Part shown: positions 1 to 6,989 of the stretch, piece by piece
How the letters are laid out: each line of letters opens with the position of its first letter
How positions within the stretch are numbered: position 1 is the first letter of the stretch
Source: Clostridium sp.
Lineage (GTDB): Bacteria; Bacillota; Clostridia; Clostridiales; Clostridiaceae
Direction of reading: 5' to 3'
DNA length: 25,628 nt
NCBI GenBank assembly: GCA_003539755.1
Contig: DPOH01000304.1
Coordinates: 1 to 25,628 of the forward strand
The notes under the pieces: generated by a model
Seen by the model: the letters and a program-made list of their open reading frames with translations, nothing else
Databases searched by the model: none
What the model was told of the DNA's origin: nothing
Position numbers and translations under genes: made by a program

Positions 1-44
1 TGTAAACAACTTTACACTATCTTTGCTTTTATTGGGGGATAAAA

Positions 45-524
45 ATGAAAGAAATAAATACAGAACGATGTTTATTAAGAGAATGGAAAAAAAGCGATAT
101 ACATGAATTAGAAAAGATTTTTTGTTCAGCAGAAATAGGTTATATGGCTGGATTTAAAGTAAAAAAAGCAAATGAAGTTACAAATATATTAGATATATTT
201 ATTAGGGATTCAAAGAAAACCTTATGGGCAATATCTAATAAAGGTAATGATAAAGCAATGGGCTGGATAGAAGTACATGATTTTGAAGGTGATAAAAGTG
301 TACAAGAGATTGGATATTGCCTTGAAAAAGGCTATTGGGGAAATGGAATCATGAAAGAAGTTGTTATTGGTGTGATTGAAGAAATTAAAAAATGCGGAAA
401 AGTAGAAAGATTAATATGTTCACATTTTGATTTTAATAACCAGTCTAAAAGAGTCATTGAAAAGTGTGGTTTTACTTATTGGAAACATGAGGATTCAAAA
501 AAATATTATTTCTATGATATTTAA
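45..524 (+). CDS. GNAT-family N-acetyltransferase (RimJ/RimL-like)
   Basis: A 159-residue single-domain protein with the layout of the GNAT fold. The N-terminal strand ERCLLREW opens the domain, and EIGYCLEKGYWGNGIMKE (about residues 88-105) resembles motif A, where the pantetheine of acetyl-CoA binds. The C-terminal NQSKRVIEKCGF (about 132-143) matches the conserved end seen in RimJ/RimL-type acetyltransferases. It would transfer acetyl from acetyl-CoA to an amine, either a protein N-terminus or a small molecule, but the substrate cannot be told. The start follows a GGGGGAT ribosome binding site about 8 bases upstream. The gene is near the window edge, so its promoter is not visible, and the sequence after it is a degraded gene fragment rather than an operon partner. 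The family call is firm; the substrate is unknown. Confidence 0.85.
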   Translation: MKEINTERCLLREWKKSDIHELEKIFCSAEIGYMAGFKVKKANEVTNILDIFIRDSKKTLWAISNKGNDKAMGWIEVHDFEGDKSVQEIGYCLEKGYWGNGIMKEVVIGVIEEIKKCGKVERLICSHFDFNNQSKRVIEKCGFTYWKHEDSKKYYFYDI

Positions 525-542
525 TAAAATGAAAAGTAATAT

Positions 543-810
543 AAAATAACTATTAATTATGCAGTAGTTAATTGTGGAGGTCTTCCAGGAAAAGCTCTTT
601 ATATGTCAGATGATATTTTAAAGACAAGGGGCAAATGAAGATGATAAAGCAATTGACTTGCCAATAGATATTTAGTTTGTCGAAGAAGATGAATATATTA
701 AATTTATAGAAAGCTTGGGGTTATCTAAAGATGAATATAGCGGTAAAAATTCAAAACTAGTAGCAGCAGCTAAATTTAAAAATAAAGATAAAAATTTTTC
801 TCGTGTTTAA
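543..810 (+). pseudogene. Decayed gene fragment, possibly from an ABC permease extracellular region
   Basis: No intact reading frame exists here, but two adjoining frames read as one protein-like sequence. Frame one gives NYAVVNCGGLPGKALYMSDD and ends at a TGA near 635. A shift at about 630 continues as NEDDKAIDLPIDI, meets an in-frame TAG at about 673, and then runs through FVEEDEYIKFIESLGLSKDE to a TAA at 808-810. There is no start codon with a ribosome binding site. The composition (acidic, soluble, a tyrosine-rich strand then a short acidic helix) recalls the large extracellular loop of FtsX/BceB-type ABC permeases, but that identification is from memory and weak. It looks like a relic of a deleted larger gene. 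Confidence 0.55.
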
Positions 811-872
811 ATATTTTTATTAATAGGTTTGATTTTCTGCTTATAAAATAAAGTATATAGTCAATAATTTAA

Positions 873-883
873 AATGGTATAAT
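873..883 (+). promoter_or_regulatory. Extended -10 promoter for the TIGR04076-type gene
   Basis: The sequence ATGGTATAAT contains TG, one base, then TATAAT at 878-883, a good extended -10 element. No convincing -35 hexamer lies 16-18 bases upstream. It sits about 39 bases ahead of the start codon at 922, leaving a short leader that carries the ribosome binding site GGAGGGG. Confidence 0.5.
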
Positions 884-921
884 TAACCAAGAGGGATGAT
901 TTAATTTTTGGAGGGGTTAAG

Positions 922-1278
922 ATGAAAAAGTGGTATGATGAAGAATATGAATTTGAAATTGAAGTAGTAGGATTTCTTAGAGGTGATCACACAGAGAATT
1001 ATTGCAGAAATGGTGAGGAAATAGGAGATAAATATAAATGTACCTATGGATGTCCTGTAAATGCTCAAGGGCAGGGTATATGTTCTAAGGTAATGATGAT
1101 GTTGTTTCCAACAATGGAGGCTGTCAGAAGTGGTGGAGATTTAGAGAATGTAGGCGGTGATGGTAAGCATACTAAAAATATAGTATGTCCAGATGGATGT
1201 GTTATTTTCAGGCTTACAGCAAAGAAACTTGGAAATGAGAATTTTTATAAGGGAAACTTTTTTCATGAAGATGATTAA
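922..1278 (+). CDS. Small Cys-rich protein, TIGR04076 family
   Basis: A 118-residue soluble protein. It has five to six cysteines in three clusters: YKCTYGCPVNAQGQGIC (about residues 38-54), and VCPDGCVIFRL near residues 89-98. The latter resembles the C-terminal signature of the TIGR04076 family of small proteins of unknown function, and FPTMEAVRSGGD in the middle also fits. The spaced CxxxC and CPDGC motifs suggest metal binding or redox activity, but no function is established. The start is supported by GGAGGGGTTAAG directly upstream. The gene stands alone between an extended -10 promoter and a strong terminator, so it is monocistronic. Family call moderate, function unknown. Confidence 0.7.
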   Translation: MKKWYDEEYEFEIEVVGFLRGDHTENYCRNGEEIGDKYKCTYGCPVNAQGQGICSKVMMMLFPTMEAVRSGGDLENVGGDGKHTKNIVCPDGCVIFRLTAKKLGNENFYKGNFFHEDD

Positions 1279-1290
1279 AATGATAGATAA

Positions 1291-1325
1291 AATGATTTTC
1301 GCAACTTCCTGCGAAAATCATTTTT
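1291..1325 (+). terminator. Intrinsic terminator after the TIGR04076-type gene
   Basis: A perfect 13-bp stem (1291-1303 with 1310-1322) encloses the loop ACTTCC and is followed by a run of T. The stem contains TTTTCGCA/TGCGAAAA, a core also seen in the second hairpin at 6762-6785. The A-rich left side means it could also act on the minus strand. Confidence 0.9.
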
Positions 1326-1546
1326 CTATGAATTAAAATATAATCTTTTAGTTACTTATTCATGTAATGAAGGAGAGTAGAATAAAAAAATTCTTTTATT
1401 TGGATTAAGAATAAAGATCAACAATTTAGACATAAGTCTATAGTTGATGTAATATATATAATGCATGTTTTTTTGTAGAATCTATGGATATATTAATATT
1501 GAAGTTTTTATGATGTTATAAATAATCTAAATTAAGGAGTGATTTC
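1326..1546. other. Intergenic region upstream of the alcohol dehydrogenase
   Basis: About 220 bases with no supported gene. It contains a short perfect inverted repeat TAGAC-ATAA-GTCTA at 1427-1440 and a TATAAT at 1457-1462 with no good -35 hexamer, so the likely dehydrogenase promoter lies here but is not clearly defined. The repeat just upstream of that -10 could be an operator. Confidence 0.35.
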
Positions 1547-2695
1547 ATGCAATGTAATAAATTTATATCACCAGCTAAAATAGTTATTGAGCAAAATGGT
1601 ATTTTATCTATTGGAAAGCTGGCAGAATCATTGGGGAAGAAAGCTTTAATATGTATAGGAGGAAGCAGCTTTAAAAAGTCTGGTTACTTAGATAAGGTAA
1701 AAGAGTCTTTAGAAGCAGAAAATATTGAATATGAAATATATGAGGGAATACCTTCAGATCCTGATATAGAAAGTGTTAATAAAGGTGTTGAAGTATGCAG
1801 AAATAGTAATTGTGATATGGTGATTGCTATAGGAGGGGGAAGTGTATTAGATGCTGCAAAGGCCATAGGATTGATTGCTAATAACAGTAAGGATATTGCA
1901 TATTATGAAAAGAACAAGCCAGAAAATAGAATGATACCAATGATAGCAGTACCAACTACAGTGGGAACAGCAAGTGAAGTATCAATGTATTCTATTATTA
2001 CAGATAAAAAAGTAAAGAGAAAGATGGTTATTTACGGTGAGTTCATATTACCTGATGTAGCTCTTTTAGATGTTAATTTAACATTAGGATTACCTCCACA
2101 TATAACAGCAGCAACAGGAATGGATGCATTGACTCATGCAATTGAATCTTATGTATCAGATAGGGCTTTTGAAATGACAAGAATGTTTGCTCTAAGAGCT
2201 ATAGAGCTTATTATGAAGAATATTCATGGTGCTACTTATAATTCTAATAATATCAAGGCTAAAGAATCAATGCTTATTGGTCAAATGTATGCAGGACTTG
2301 CATTTTCAAATACATCTACAGCTCTTGTACATTCAATGAGTCGTCCATTAGGTGTTTATTATGGAATACCACATGGTGAAGCTAATGCAATGCTTTTAGC
2401 TACAGTTATGGAATATAATCTTCCATGCTGCATAGAAGAATTTAAAACTCTTGCAAAAGCAGTTGATTTAGAACCAAATGATAAGAGTTCTATATCATAT
2501 GCGAAAGCATTTGTAGATAGAGTAAAGGAAATACATTATACACTTCCTTTAAGTAAAACTATTTCTGAAAAAGGTGCAAAGGAATCTGATTTAAATGCTA
2601 TGGCACAAGATGCTTTAGCTTCAGGCAGTACATGGGTTAATCCAAGAAAACCAACTGTTGACGAAATTATAGAATTATATAAGAAAGTTATGTAG
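1547..2695 (+). CDS. Iron-containing (group III) alcohol dehydrogenase
   Basis: A 382-residue NAD(P)-dependent, metal-dependent alcohol dehydrogenase of the type that includes clostridial butanol and 1,3-propanediol dehydrogenases, interconverting a primary alcohol and its aldehyde in the cytoplasm. The N-terminal half carries the nucleotide-binding GGGSVLDAAKAIG (about residues 97-109) and PTTVGTASEVS. The four iron ligands expected for the family are visible: D193 and H197 in MDALTHAIESYVS, H262 in ALVHSMSRP, and H276 in GIPHGEANAM. Length is normal. The start has AAGGAGTGATTTC upstream. It is monocistronic, with a terminator at 2706-2735. The exact substrate cannot be decided; family assignment is secure. 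Confidence 0.93.
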   Translation: MQCNKFISPAKIVIEQNGILSIGKLAESLGKKALICIGGSSFKKSGYLDKVKESLEAENIEYEIYEGIPSDPDIESVNKGVEVCRNSNCDMVIAIGGGSVLDAAKAIGLIANNSKDIAYYEKNKPENRMIPMIAVPTTVGTASEVSMYSIITDKKVKRKMVIYGEFILPDVALLDVNLTLGLPPHITAATGMDALTHAIESYVSDRAFEMTRMFALRAIELIMKNIHGATYNSNNIKAKESMLIGQMYAGLAFSNTSTALVHSMSRPLGVYYGIPHGEANAMLLATVMEYNLPCCIEEFKTLAKAVDLEPNDKSSISYAKAFVDRVKEIHYTLPLSKTISEKGAKESDLNAMAQDALASGSTWVNPRKPTVDEIIELYKKVM

Positions 2696-2705
2696 TGTAA
2701 TATTT

Positions 2706-2735
2706 GCGCTGGAGATTAAACTCTGGCGCTTTTTA
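2706..2735 (+). terminator. Intrinsic terminator after the alcohol dehydrogenase
   Basis: Stem GCGCTGGAG (2706-2714) pairs with CTCTGGCGC (2721-2729), including two adjacent G-T wobble pairs, across the loop ATTAAA, followed by five T. Confidence 0.85.
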
Positions 2736-3048
2736 TTTAATTAAAGTTGGTTAGTTTGAATTCTATTACACAATAATATTGTAGGATGAATAAGAATAAA
2801 TAAGTAGATAGGGAGCATTTCAATGGATTTTAGTGAATGAGGAAATAATAAGAATTTGATGGTAGATATCTGTTAGAGACTTTATGGAGTATGTAAAAAT
2901 AAATGTTGTAATTTTGGAGTGTTAAAAAAGATTTTTTGAGTTAAATTGTAATGTGTTTACAAACAATGTATTGATAAAAATATCCATTATATAATATTTA
3001 GTTTGAAAATGTAAAATTATATAAAAGTATAGAAAGAATTGAAAAATA
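2736..3048. other. Intergenic region upstream of the chemoreceptor
   Basis: About 310 bases without a supportable gene. A small AT palindrome, ACAATA-A-TATTGT, lies at about 2769-2781. GGGAGC upstream of an ATG at 2823 looks like a start, but the frame closes after five codons. TTGATA at 2971-2976 is too close to the nearest TATAAT for a normal promoter. Nothing else stands out. Confidence 0.3.
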
Positions 3049-3057
3049 TGATATAAT
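3047..3057 (+). promoter_or_regulatory. Extended -10 promoter for the chemoreceptor
   Basis: TATGATATAAT matches the extended -10 consensus (TRTG, one base, TATAAT at 3052-3057). It lies 34 bases before the start codon at 3091, with the ribosome binding site GGGAGGAG between. No clear -35 element and no sigma-D type motility promoter was found. Confidence 0.5.
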
Positions 3058-3090
3058 TCTAATTAATAAAAAAAAAAGGGAGGAGAACAA

Positions 3091-4551
3091 ATGAGAAATG
3101 ATCAAAGAGCAATAGTAAACAGGGTAGTAATGTGGATATTATCAATAATGGAGGCATATACTGCCTTTACTTTAATCATGTACATAATATTTAATAAGTG
3201 TACTCTGGAAATTGCGATTCAGCTTATTGTGGCTTTAGTTGCATTAGTATTAAATGTTTATTTTTTTATTCACAAGAAGGATACGTTATTATGTTCTAAA
3301 GTAAATTTATATGGAGCTTTAATAACCTATTGTGTTGTAATGATATTTAATAGGTTACCATATGTTGCTATATATGCATGCCCCATATTAGTTGCAACAT
3401 TATTGCTTATGGATGAAAAAATATCAAAAATGAGTAGCTGTGTCAGCTTTATATTTGGAATAGCACATTTAAGTAAAAATATATTGGTTGATAAGAATGG
3501 AAACTATGATTCGTCATTGATTATAATAATAGTGCTGACATTAATAGCAATGTGTTATTCTTGTGTAAGAGTTACTTATTTATTATCAAAATTCCAAAAA
3601 GATAATATGGAAGAGATTATGGAAAAGGCTGAAAAAGAAAAGGAAAATGCAGAAAAGATTGCAGCTGTAGCTGAAAAACTTATTGAAAAAATGAATATGT
3701 CTGAAGAAATAGCGTCAGACTTACATGCTTCAATAAATACAAATTATGATGCAATGAAAGATATTGCAGAAAGTATAGGAAAGACAGCACAAACAGTACA
3801 GGATCAGACTACAATGACATTTGAAATTAAAACTAATATTGAAAATACAGAAAAAGAGGCTGTAACTATGCAGAGCATATCAAATGATACAGCATTATTA
3901 GTTAATGATGGAATGAAAGCACTTGAAGAATTAAGAGTACAAGCTATTAGTGTGGTAGAGAATAATAAAAATACTATAGATTCAACTAATAGACTATCTG
4001 ATAGAATTAAGAGAGTTGAAACCATAATTGATAATATATCTGATATAGCCAGTAATACAAATTTATTAGCATTAAATGCATCAATTGAAGCAGCAAGAGC
4101 AGGAGAAGCAGGAAAAGGATTTGCTGTTGTAGCAGAAGAAATAAGACAATTATCTGAACAAACAGATAAAGCAACAAATGAAATAATAGCAATAATAAGT
4201 GAACTTGTAAAAGATACAAAAGATGTTACAGAAACTATGAATAATTCAACTAATGCAATTGATAAGCAGAATGAAATGATTCAAATAACAGATAACAAAT
4301 TTAAAGAAGTAGATACAAAAATGTCAGTTTTGAATTCAAAAATAATTGACATGGATAGTATGATAAAGGAAGTAAATATAGCAAGTGACAGAATACTTGA
4401 ACATATATCTAATTTATCAGCAACAAGTGAAGAAGTTGCTGCAACATCACAGGAAGGCTATAAGATTAGTGAAAAAGCAATTGAGGTTCTTGGAAAATAT
4501 AATATATTAACAAAAGAAATTTATAAATTTGCTACAGAATTAAAGGAATAA
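3091..4551 (+). CDS. Methyl-accepting chemotaxis protein with a polytopic membrane N-terminus
   Basis: A 486-residue chemoreceptor-like protein. The first about 170 residues form roughly six hydrophobic helices with short loops instead of the usual two helices flanking an extracellular sensor domain. No clear HAMP domain follows; a charged coiled coil ([19 protein letters not shown]) leads directly into the cytoplasmic signalling region. The hairpin tip that contacts CheA/CheW is well conserved as [20 protein letters not shown] and [15 protein letters not shown]. Flanking heptads (about 210-300 and 390-470) look like methylation helices. It probably reports a membrane-located signal to CheA. 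The gene is alone, between an extended -10 promoter and a terminator, away from other chemotaxis genes. Class firm; the ligand is unknown. Confidence 0.92.
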   Translation: MRNDQRAIVNRVVMWILSIMEAYTAFTLIMYIIFNKCTLEIAIQLIVALVALVLNVYFFIHKKDTLLCSKVNLYGALITYCVVMIFNRLPYVAIYACPILVATLLLMDEKISKMSSCVSFIFGIAHLSKNILVDKNGNYDSSLIIIIVLTLIAMCYSCVRVTYLLSKFQKDNMEEIMEKAEKEKENAEKIAAVAEKLIEKMNMSEEIASDLHASINTNYDAMKDIAESIGKTAQTVQDQTTMTFEIKTNIENTEKEAVTMQSISNDTALLVNDGMKALEELRVQAISVVENNKNTIDSTNRLSDRIKRVETIIDNISDIASNTNLLALNASIEAARAGEAGKGFAVVAEEIRQLSEQTDKATNEIIAIISELVKDTKDVTETMNNSTNAIDKQNEMIQITDNKFKEVDTKMSVLNSKIIDMDSMIKEVNIASDRILEHISNLSATSEEVAATSQEGYKISEKAIEVLGKYNILTKEIYKFATELKE

Positions 4552-4601
4552 TTATAGGTAAAATAATATAACAAATATAAGATAAATTTATTTGATGGGA
4601 G

Positions 4602-4640
4602 AAGAGTGCTTAAGTTATGAGATTTAAGCATTCTTTTTTG
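4602..4640 (+). terminator. Intrinsic terminator after the chemoreceptor
   Basis: Stem AAGAGTGCTTAA (4602-4613) pairs with TTAAGCATTCTT (4624-4635), with one G-T wobble, and is followed by T residues. Confidence 0.85.
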
Positions 4641-4831
4641 GCTTTATATTATTTTTTATAAATATTTATGATTTTACATAGCGTTGGTCCACTAAAGACT
4701 TTAAAAATAATATTTTAGAATTAAATTAAAACAATTATAGATGAATTGAATTTTTTTATACAGAATAAACAACTAAATAATTAATAAACTGTATAAGGTA
4801 AAATAATTATGAATGAAAGGAGATTGATTTT

Positions 4832-5743
4832 ATGAAAAGACCACAGCCATTGAAATGTGGAGATAAGATTGCGCTCATAGCACCATGTGGGCCAGTTAAG
4901 CAGGATAGAATTGAAGCGTCAATAAGGTCAATTGAAGAATTAGGTCTTAATGTAGTTTTATGTGAGAGCTGTACATGCAGCAGGGGATTTTTAGCAGGAA
5001 AAAGTGATAAATCAAAAGCTGATGAAGTTAATCATATATTTAAAGATAAGAATATAAAAGGGATATTTGCAATGCGTGGAGGTTATGGAGCTTCAAGGAT
5101 TCTTCCTATGCTTGATTATGATTTAATAAAAGCTAATCCTAAAGTATTTGTAGGATATAGCGATGTTACTGCACTTCATATTGCATTTAATCAGAAATGT
5201 GGGTTCATTACTTTCCATGGACCAATGGCTTCAACTGAATTGTATAAAGGCGTAGATGAATATACTATAAATTCCTTTAAGAAAAATATATTTTCAAATG
5301 AGCCATTAGGCATTATAGAAAATCCAAATGGTGAAACTTTGAAGACATTAGTAAAGGGTAATGCAGAGGGCATACTTACTGGAGGTAATTTATCGCTTTT
5401 AGTATCATCAATAGGTACTAAATATGAAATTAATACAAAGAATAAAATATTATTTATAGAAGAGGTTGGTGAAGAGCCTTATAGAATTGATAGAATGCTT
5501 CTTCAACTAAAGCAAAGTGGTAAGTTTAAAGATGCAGCAGGTATAGTTCTAGGTCAGTTTACTAAATGTGATCCATGTGAGCCGGAAAAAAGTCTTACAT
5601 TAGAAGAAATATTTGATGAGCTTATATGCAGTGAAAATAAGCCTGTTTTATACAATATATCATGTGGCCACAGTGTGCCTACTATGACACTTCCGCTGGG
5701 AGCTAAGGCTAGGATTGAAAAAGGGAAGTTTGTGATTCTGTAG
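4832..5743 (+). CDS. LD-carboxypeptidase, peptidase family S66 (LdcA/MccF-like)
   Basis: A 303-residue serine peptidase of the S66 family, which removes the terminal D-alanine from murein tetrapeptides during wall recycling (LdcA) or cleaves microcin C-like peptide-nucleotides (MccF). The nucleophile is S110 in VGYSDVTALH, preceded by the family hallmark MRGGYGASR. The partner glutamate lies in LFIEEVGEEPYRIDR (about residues 207-221), and the histidine is H280 in SCGHSVPTMTLPLG. No signal peptide is present, so it is cytoplasmic. Length is normal. The start follows GAAAGGAG. The gene appears to be single. Whether it serves wall recycling or peptide antibiotic detoxification cannot be told from sequence. 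Confidence 0.92.
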   Translation: MKRPQPLKCGDKIALIAPCGPVKQDRIEASIRSIEELGLNVVLCESCTCSRGFLAGKSDKSKADEVNHIFKDKNIKGIFAMRGGYGASRILPMLDYDLIKANPKVFVGYSDVTALHIAFNQKCGFITFHGPMASTELYKGVDEYTINSFKKNIFSNEPLGIIENPNGETLKTLVKGNAEGILTGGNLSLLVSSIGTKYEINTKNKILFIEEVGEEPYRIDRMLLQLKQSGKFKDAAGIVLGQFTKCDPCEPEKSLTLEEIFDELICSENKPVLYNISCGHSVPTMTLPLGAKARIEKGKFVIL

Positions 5744-6110
5744 AAGGTAGATATTAAGTTAAATTTAAATTATAGCAGTTCAAATTAGCTTAATAAATGG
5801 TAATTACTAAAATAATATAGAACCATATTTTTTTAATACTATAATTAAGAGAATGAAATTATTTATCACTATAATTTTTTTAATTGTAAAATATTATAGT
5901 GATATTTCATTCTATAGGCCTATATAGTGCTGTTCTAAGGATGATTGAGTTTCCAAATTAAGAATAATATATAATATATGTATTTTATTAGGATTTAAAT
6001 TTGGGATATAATTGAAAGGGACAAGCGTTTTTTTCATTTTAGCTTATATTTAGCGATTTAGAACCTTGTCCATGGAAAAACAATATAAAAAGCTGAAATT
6101 GTGGAGAAAT
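5744..6110. other. Intergenic region with a long inverted repeat and possible structured RNA
   Basis: About 370 bases without a supported gene. It holds a long interrupted palindrome (5851-5912) and, further on, GGACAAG (6019-6025) matching CTTGTCC (6065-6071). A near-complementary pair, ATTTTAGCTT (about 6036-6045) and AAGCTGAAAT (about 6090-6099), partly crosses it. I could not match this to a known riboswitch class. Confidence 0.35.
5851..5912. repeat. Long interrupted inverted repeat
   Basis: Inner arms TATCACTATAAT (5864-5875) and ATTATAGTGATA (5893-5904) pair perfectly over 12 bp. Outer arms GAATGAAA (5851-5858) and TTTCATTC (5905-5912) add 8 bp after a five-base bulge on the left side. 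It lies about 110 bases after the LD-carboxypeptidase stop. It could be a weak terminator, a processed RNA hairpin or the relic of a small mobile repeat; without a following T run it is not a standard terminator. Confidence 0.6.
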
Positions 6111-6130
6111 TTGTCGAAATACTTCGAAAT
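6111..6130 (+). promoter_or_regulatory. Spo0A-type box pair
   Basis: TTGTCGAAAT at 6111-6120 contains the consensus Spo0A box TGTCGAA, followed at once by the half-matching repeat ACTTCGAAAT (6121-6130). Together they form a tandem site centred roughly 60 bases upstream of the start point expected from the promoter at 6148-6176, a plausible activator position. Spo0A control is inferred from the motif only. Confidence 0.5.
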
Positions 6131-6147
6131 ATTAAAGAATACAAACC

Positions 6148-6176
6148 TTAACAAAATAATTGAATAATAATACAAT
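6148..6176 (+). promoter_or_regulatory. Sigma-A promoter upstream of the 57-residue protein
   Basis: TTAACA (6148-6153), a 17-base spacer and TACAAT (6171-6176) make a good vegetative promoter. Transcription from about 6183 would give a leader of some 340 bases before the next supported start codon at 6526. Confidence 0.6.
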
Positions 6177-6182
6177 GATGGG

Positions 6183-6525
6183 GAAGTGGGATACATATTA
6201 TTATCACATTAGGCTTCTCAAAGATACATTTTTAATGTTGTCATTATATATTATATAGTATGTTTTACTTGAAACATATTTATAAAAAATAAAGTTGATC
6301 TGTTTAAACAAAAGTGTATAAATGTCAGTGTAATTAGTGTAATAATGTTCAAAAGTGAAGAGTATTTAAGTTTAATATATTAACTGTATTATTAGAAACT
6401 AGTAAATTAAAAAAGATGTATGTTAAGACTCTTAATGTATGATTTTAATAGTATATCACTTTGCTTTAACTAAACATTAATGTGGTTTAGTTGTAAAAAT
6501 AATATTAGTAAAGGAAGTAATTGAT
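6183..6525 (+). other. Long untranslated leader or non-coding region
   Basis: About 340 bases lie between the predicted start point and the small gene at 6526. Only very short frames without ribosome binding sites occur. A perfect 8-bp inverted repeat, AACTAAAC (6468-6475) and GTTTAGTT (6485-6492), sits just upstream of the ribosome binding site AAGGAAG at about 6511. The region may be a regulated leader or may contain a small RNA; neither can be shown here. Confidence 0.35.
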
Positions 6526-6699
6526 ATGAACAAAAATGAAATCGGTGTTGAAATACATAACCAAGAAGAACTTTTAAGAGTTTATGAAAATGACGAAAAG
6601 AACGCTAAAAACAGTGCTGAAAAAGCTAAATATGAAGAACATATTGAAGAAACTAAAAATGAAATAAGCGATCTTATGGATAAAGAATTAGACAAATAA
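6526..6699 (+). CDS. Small charged helical protein, unknown function
   Basis: A 57-residue frame with an ATG preceded by AAAGGAAG at good spacing and closed by a TAA, followed 25 bases later by a very strong terminator, so it is a convincing short gene. The product begins MNKNEIGVEIHNQEELLRVY and is rich in Glu, Lys, Asn and Asp with no hydrophobic stretch and no cysteine. It is predicted to be one or two amphipathic helices in the cytoplasm. I do not recognise the family. The Spo0A-like boxes and promoter upstream suggest, but do not prove, expression at the onset of sporulation or stationary phase. Confidence 0.7.
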   Translation: MNKNEIGVEIHNQEELLRVYENDEKNAKNSAEKAKYEEHIEETKNEISDLMDKELDK

Positions 6700-6724
6700 T
6701 TAAATATTGTAGTAAACTTATGCA

Positions 6725-6766
6725 AATAAGCTGCCGTTAAGTTAAATTAACGGCAGCTTATTTTTT
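6725..6766 (+). terminator. Strong intrinsic terminator after the 57-residue gene
   Basis: A perfect 16-bp stem (6725-6740 with 6747-6762) with a GC-rich centre CTGCCG/CGGCAG and the loop GTTAAA, followed by a T run. A second hairpin starts inside its T tract. Confidence 0.92.
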
Positions 6767-6785
6767 CGCAATTTGTTGCGAAAAA
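6762..6785. terminator. Second hairpin directly after the terminator
   Basis: TTTTTCGCAA (6762-6771) pairs perfectly with TTGCGAAAAA (6776-6785) around the loop TTTG. The left arm uses the T tract of the preceding terminator, so the two structures compete for the same bases. Its core resembles that of the terminator at 1291-1325. Confidence 0.5.
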
Positions 6786-6916
6786 GAACTAAAAGGTTAG
6801 AATTTTCTAATGATATTGATAATGAATGAATAAATCTTATTTTATGTTAATAATATAAAAACTAATAACTTATAGAAGTTGATTAGTTAAATAAGTATTT
6901 TTCGCTTGAGTAAAAA

Positions 6917-6927
6917 TATGCTATAAT
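6917..6927 (+). promoter_or_regulatory. Extended -10 promoter for the flippase
   Basis: TATGCTATAAT is a perfect extended -10 element (TATAAT at 6922-6927) without a clear -35 hexamer. The start codon is 62 bases further on, with the ribosome binding site TAGGAGGA just upstream. Confidence 0.55.
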
Positions 6928-6989
6928 TTTTAATATTTAGAAAAAGTTTGAATATCTAAATATATCTTTTAGATTTTAGGAGGAAAATT

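Noticed and set aside
678..684. Second Spo0A-type TGTCGAA
   Set aside because: It lies within the decayed coding fragment as the codons for F-V-E-E, with no promoter nearby.
4007..4219. Leucine-rich reading frame on the minus strand
   Set aside because: It is the reverse complement of the conserved chemoreceptor signalling region, low in complexity and without a ribosome binding site.
6175..6258. Very short frame starting at two adjacent ATGs
   Set aside because: It begins inside the -10 hexamer of the predicted promoter, has no ribosome binding site and shows no protein-like features.
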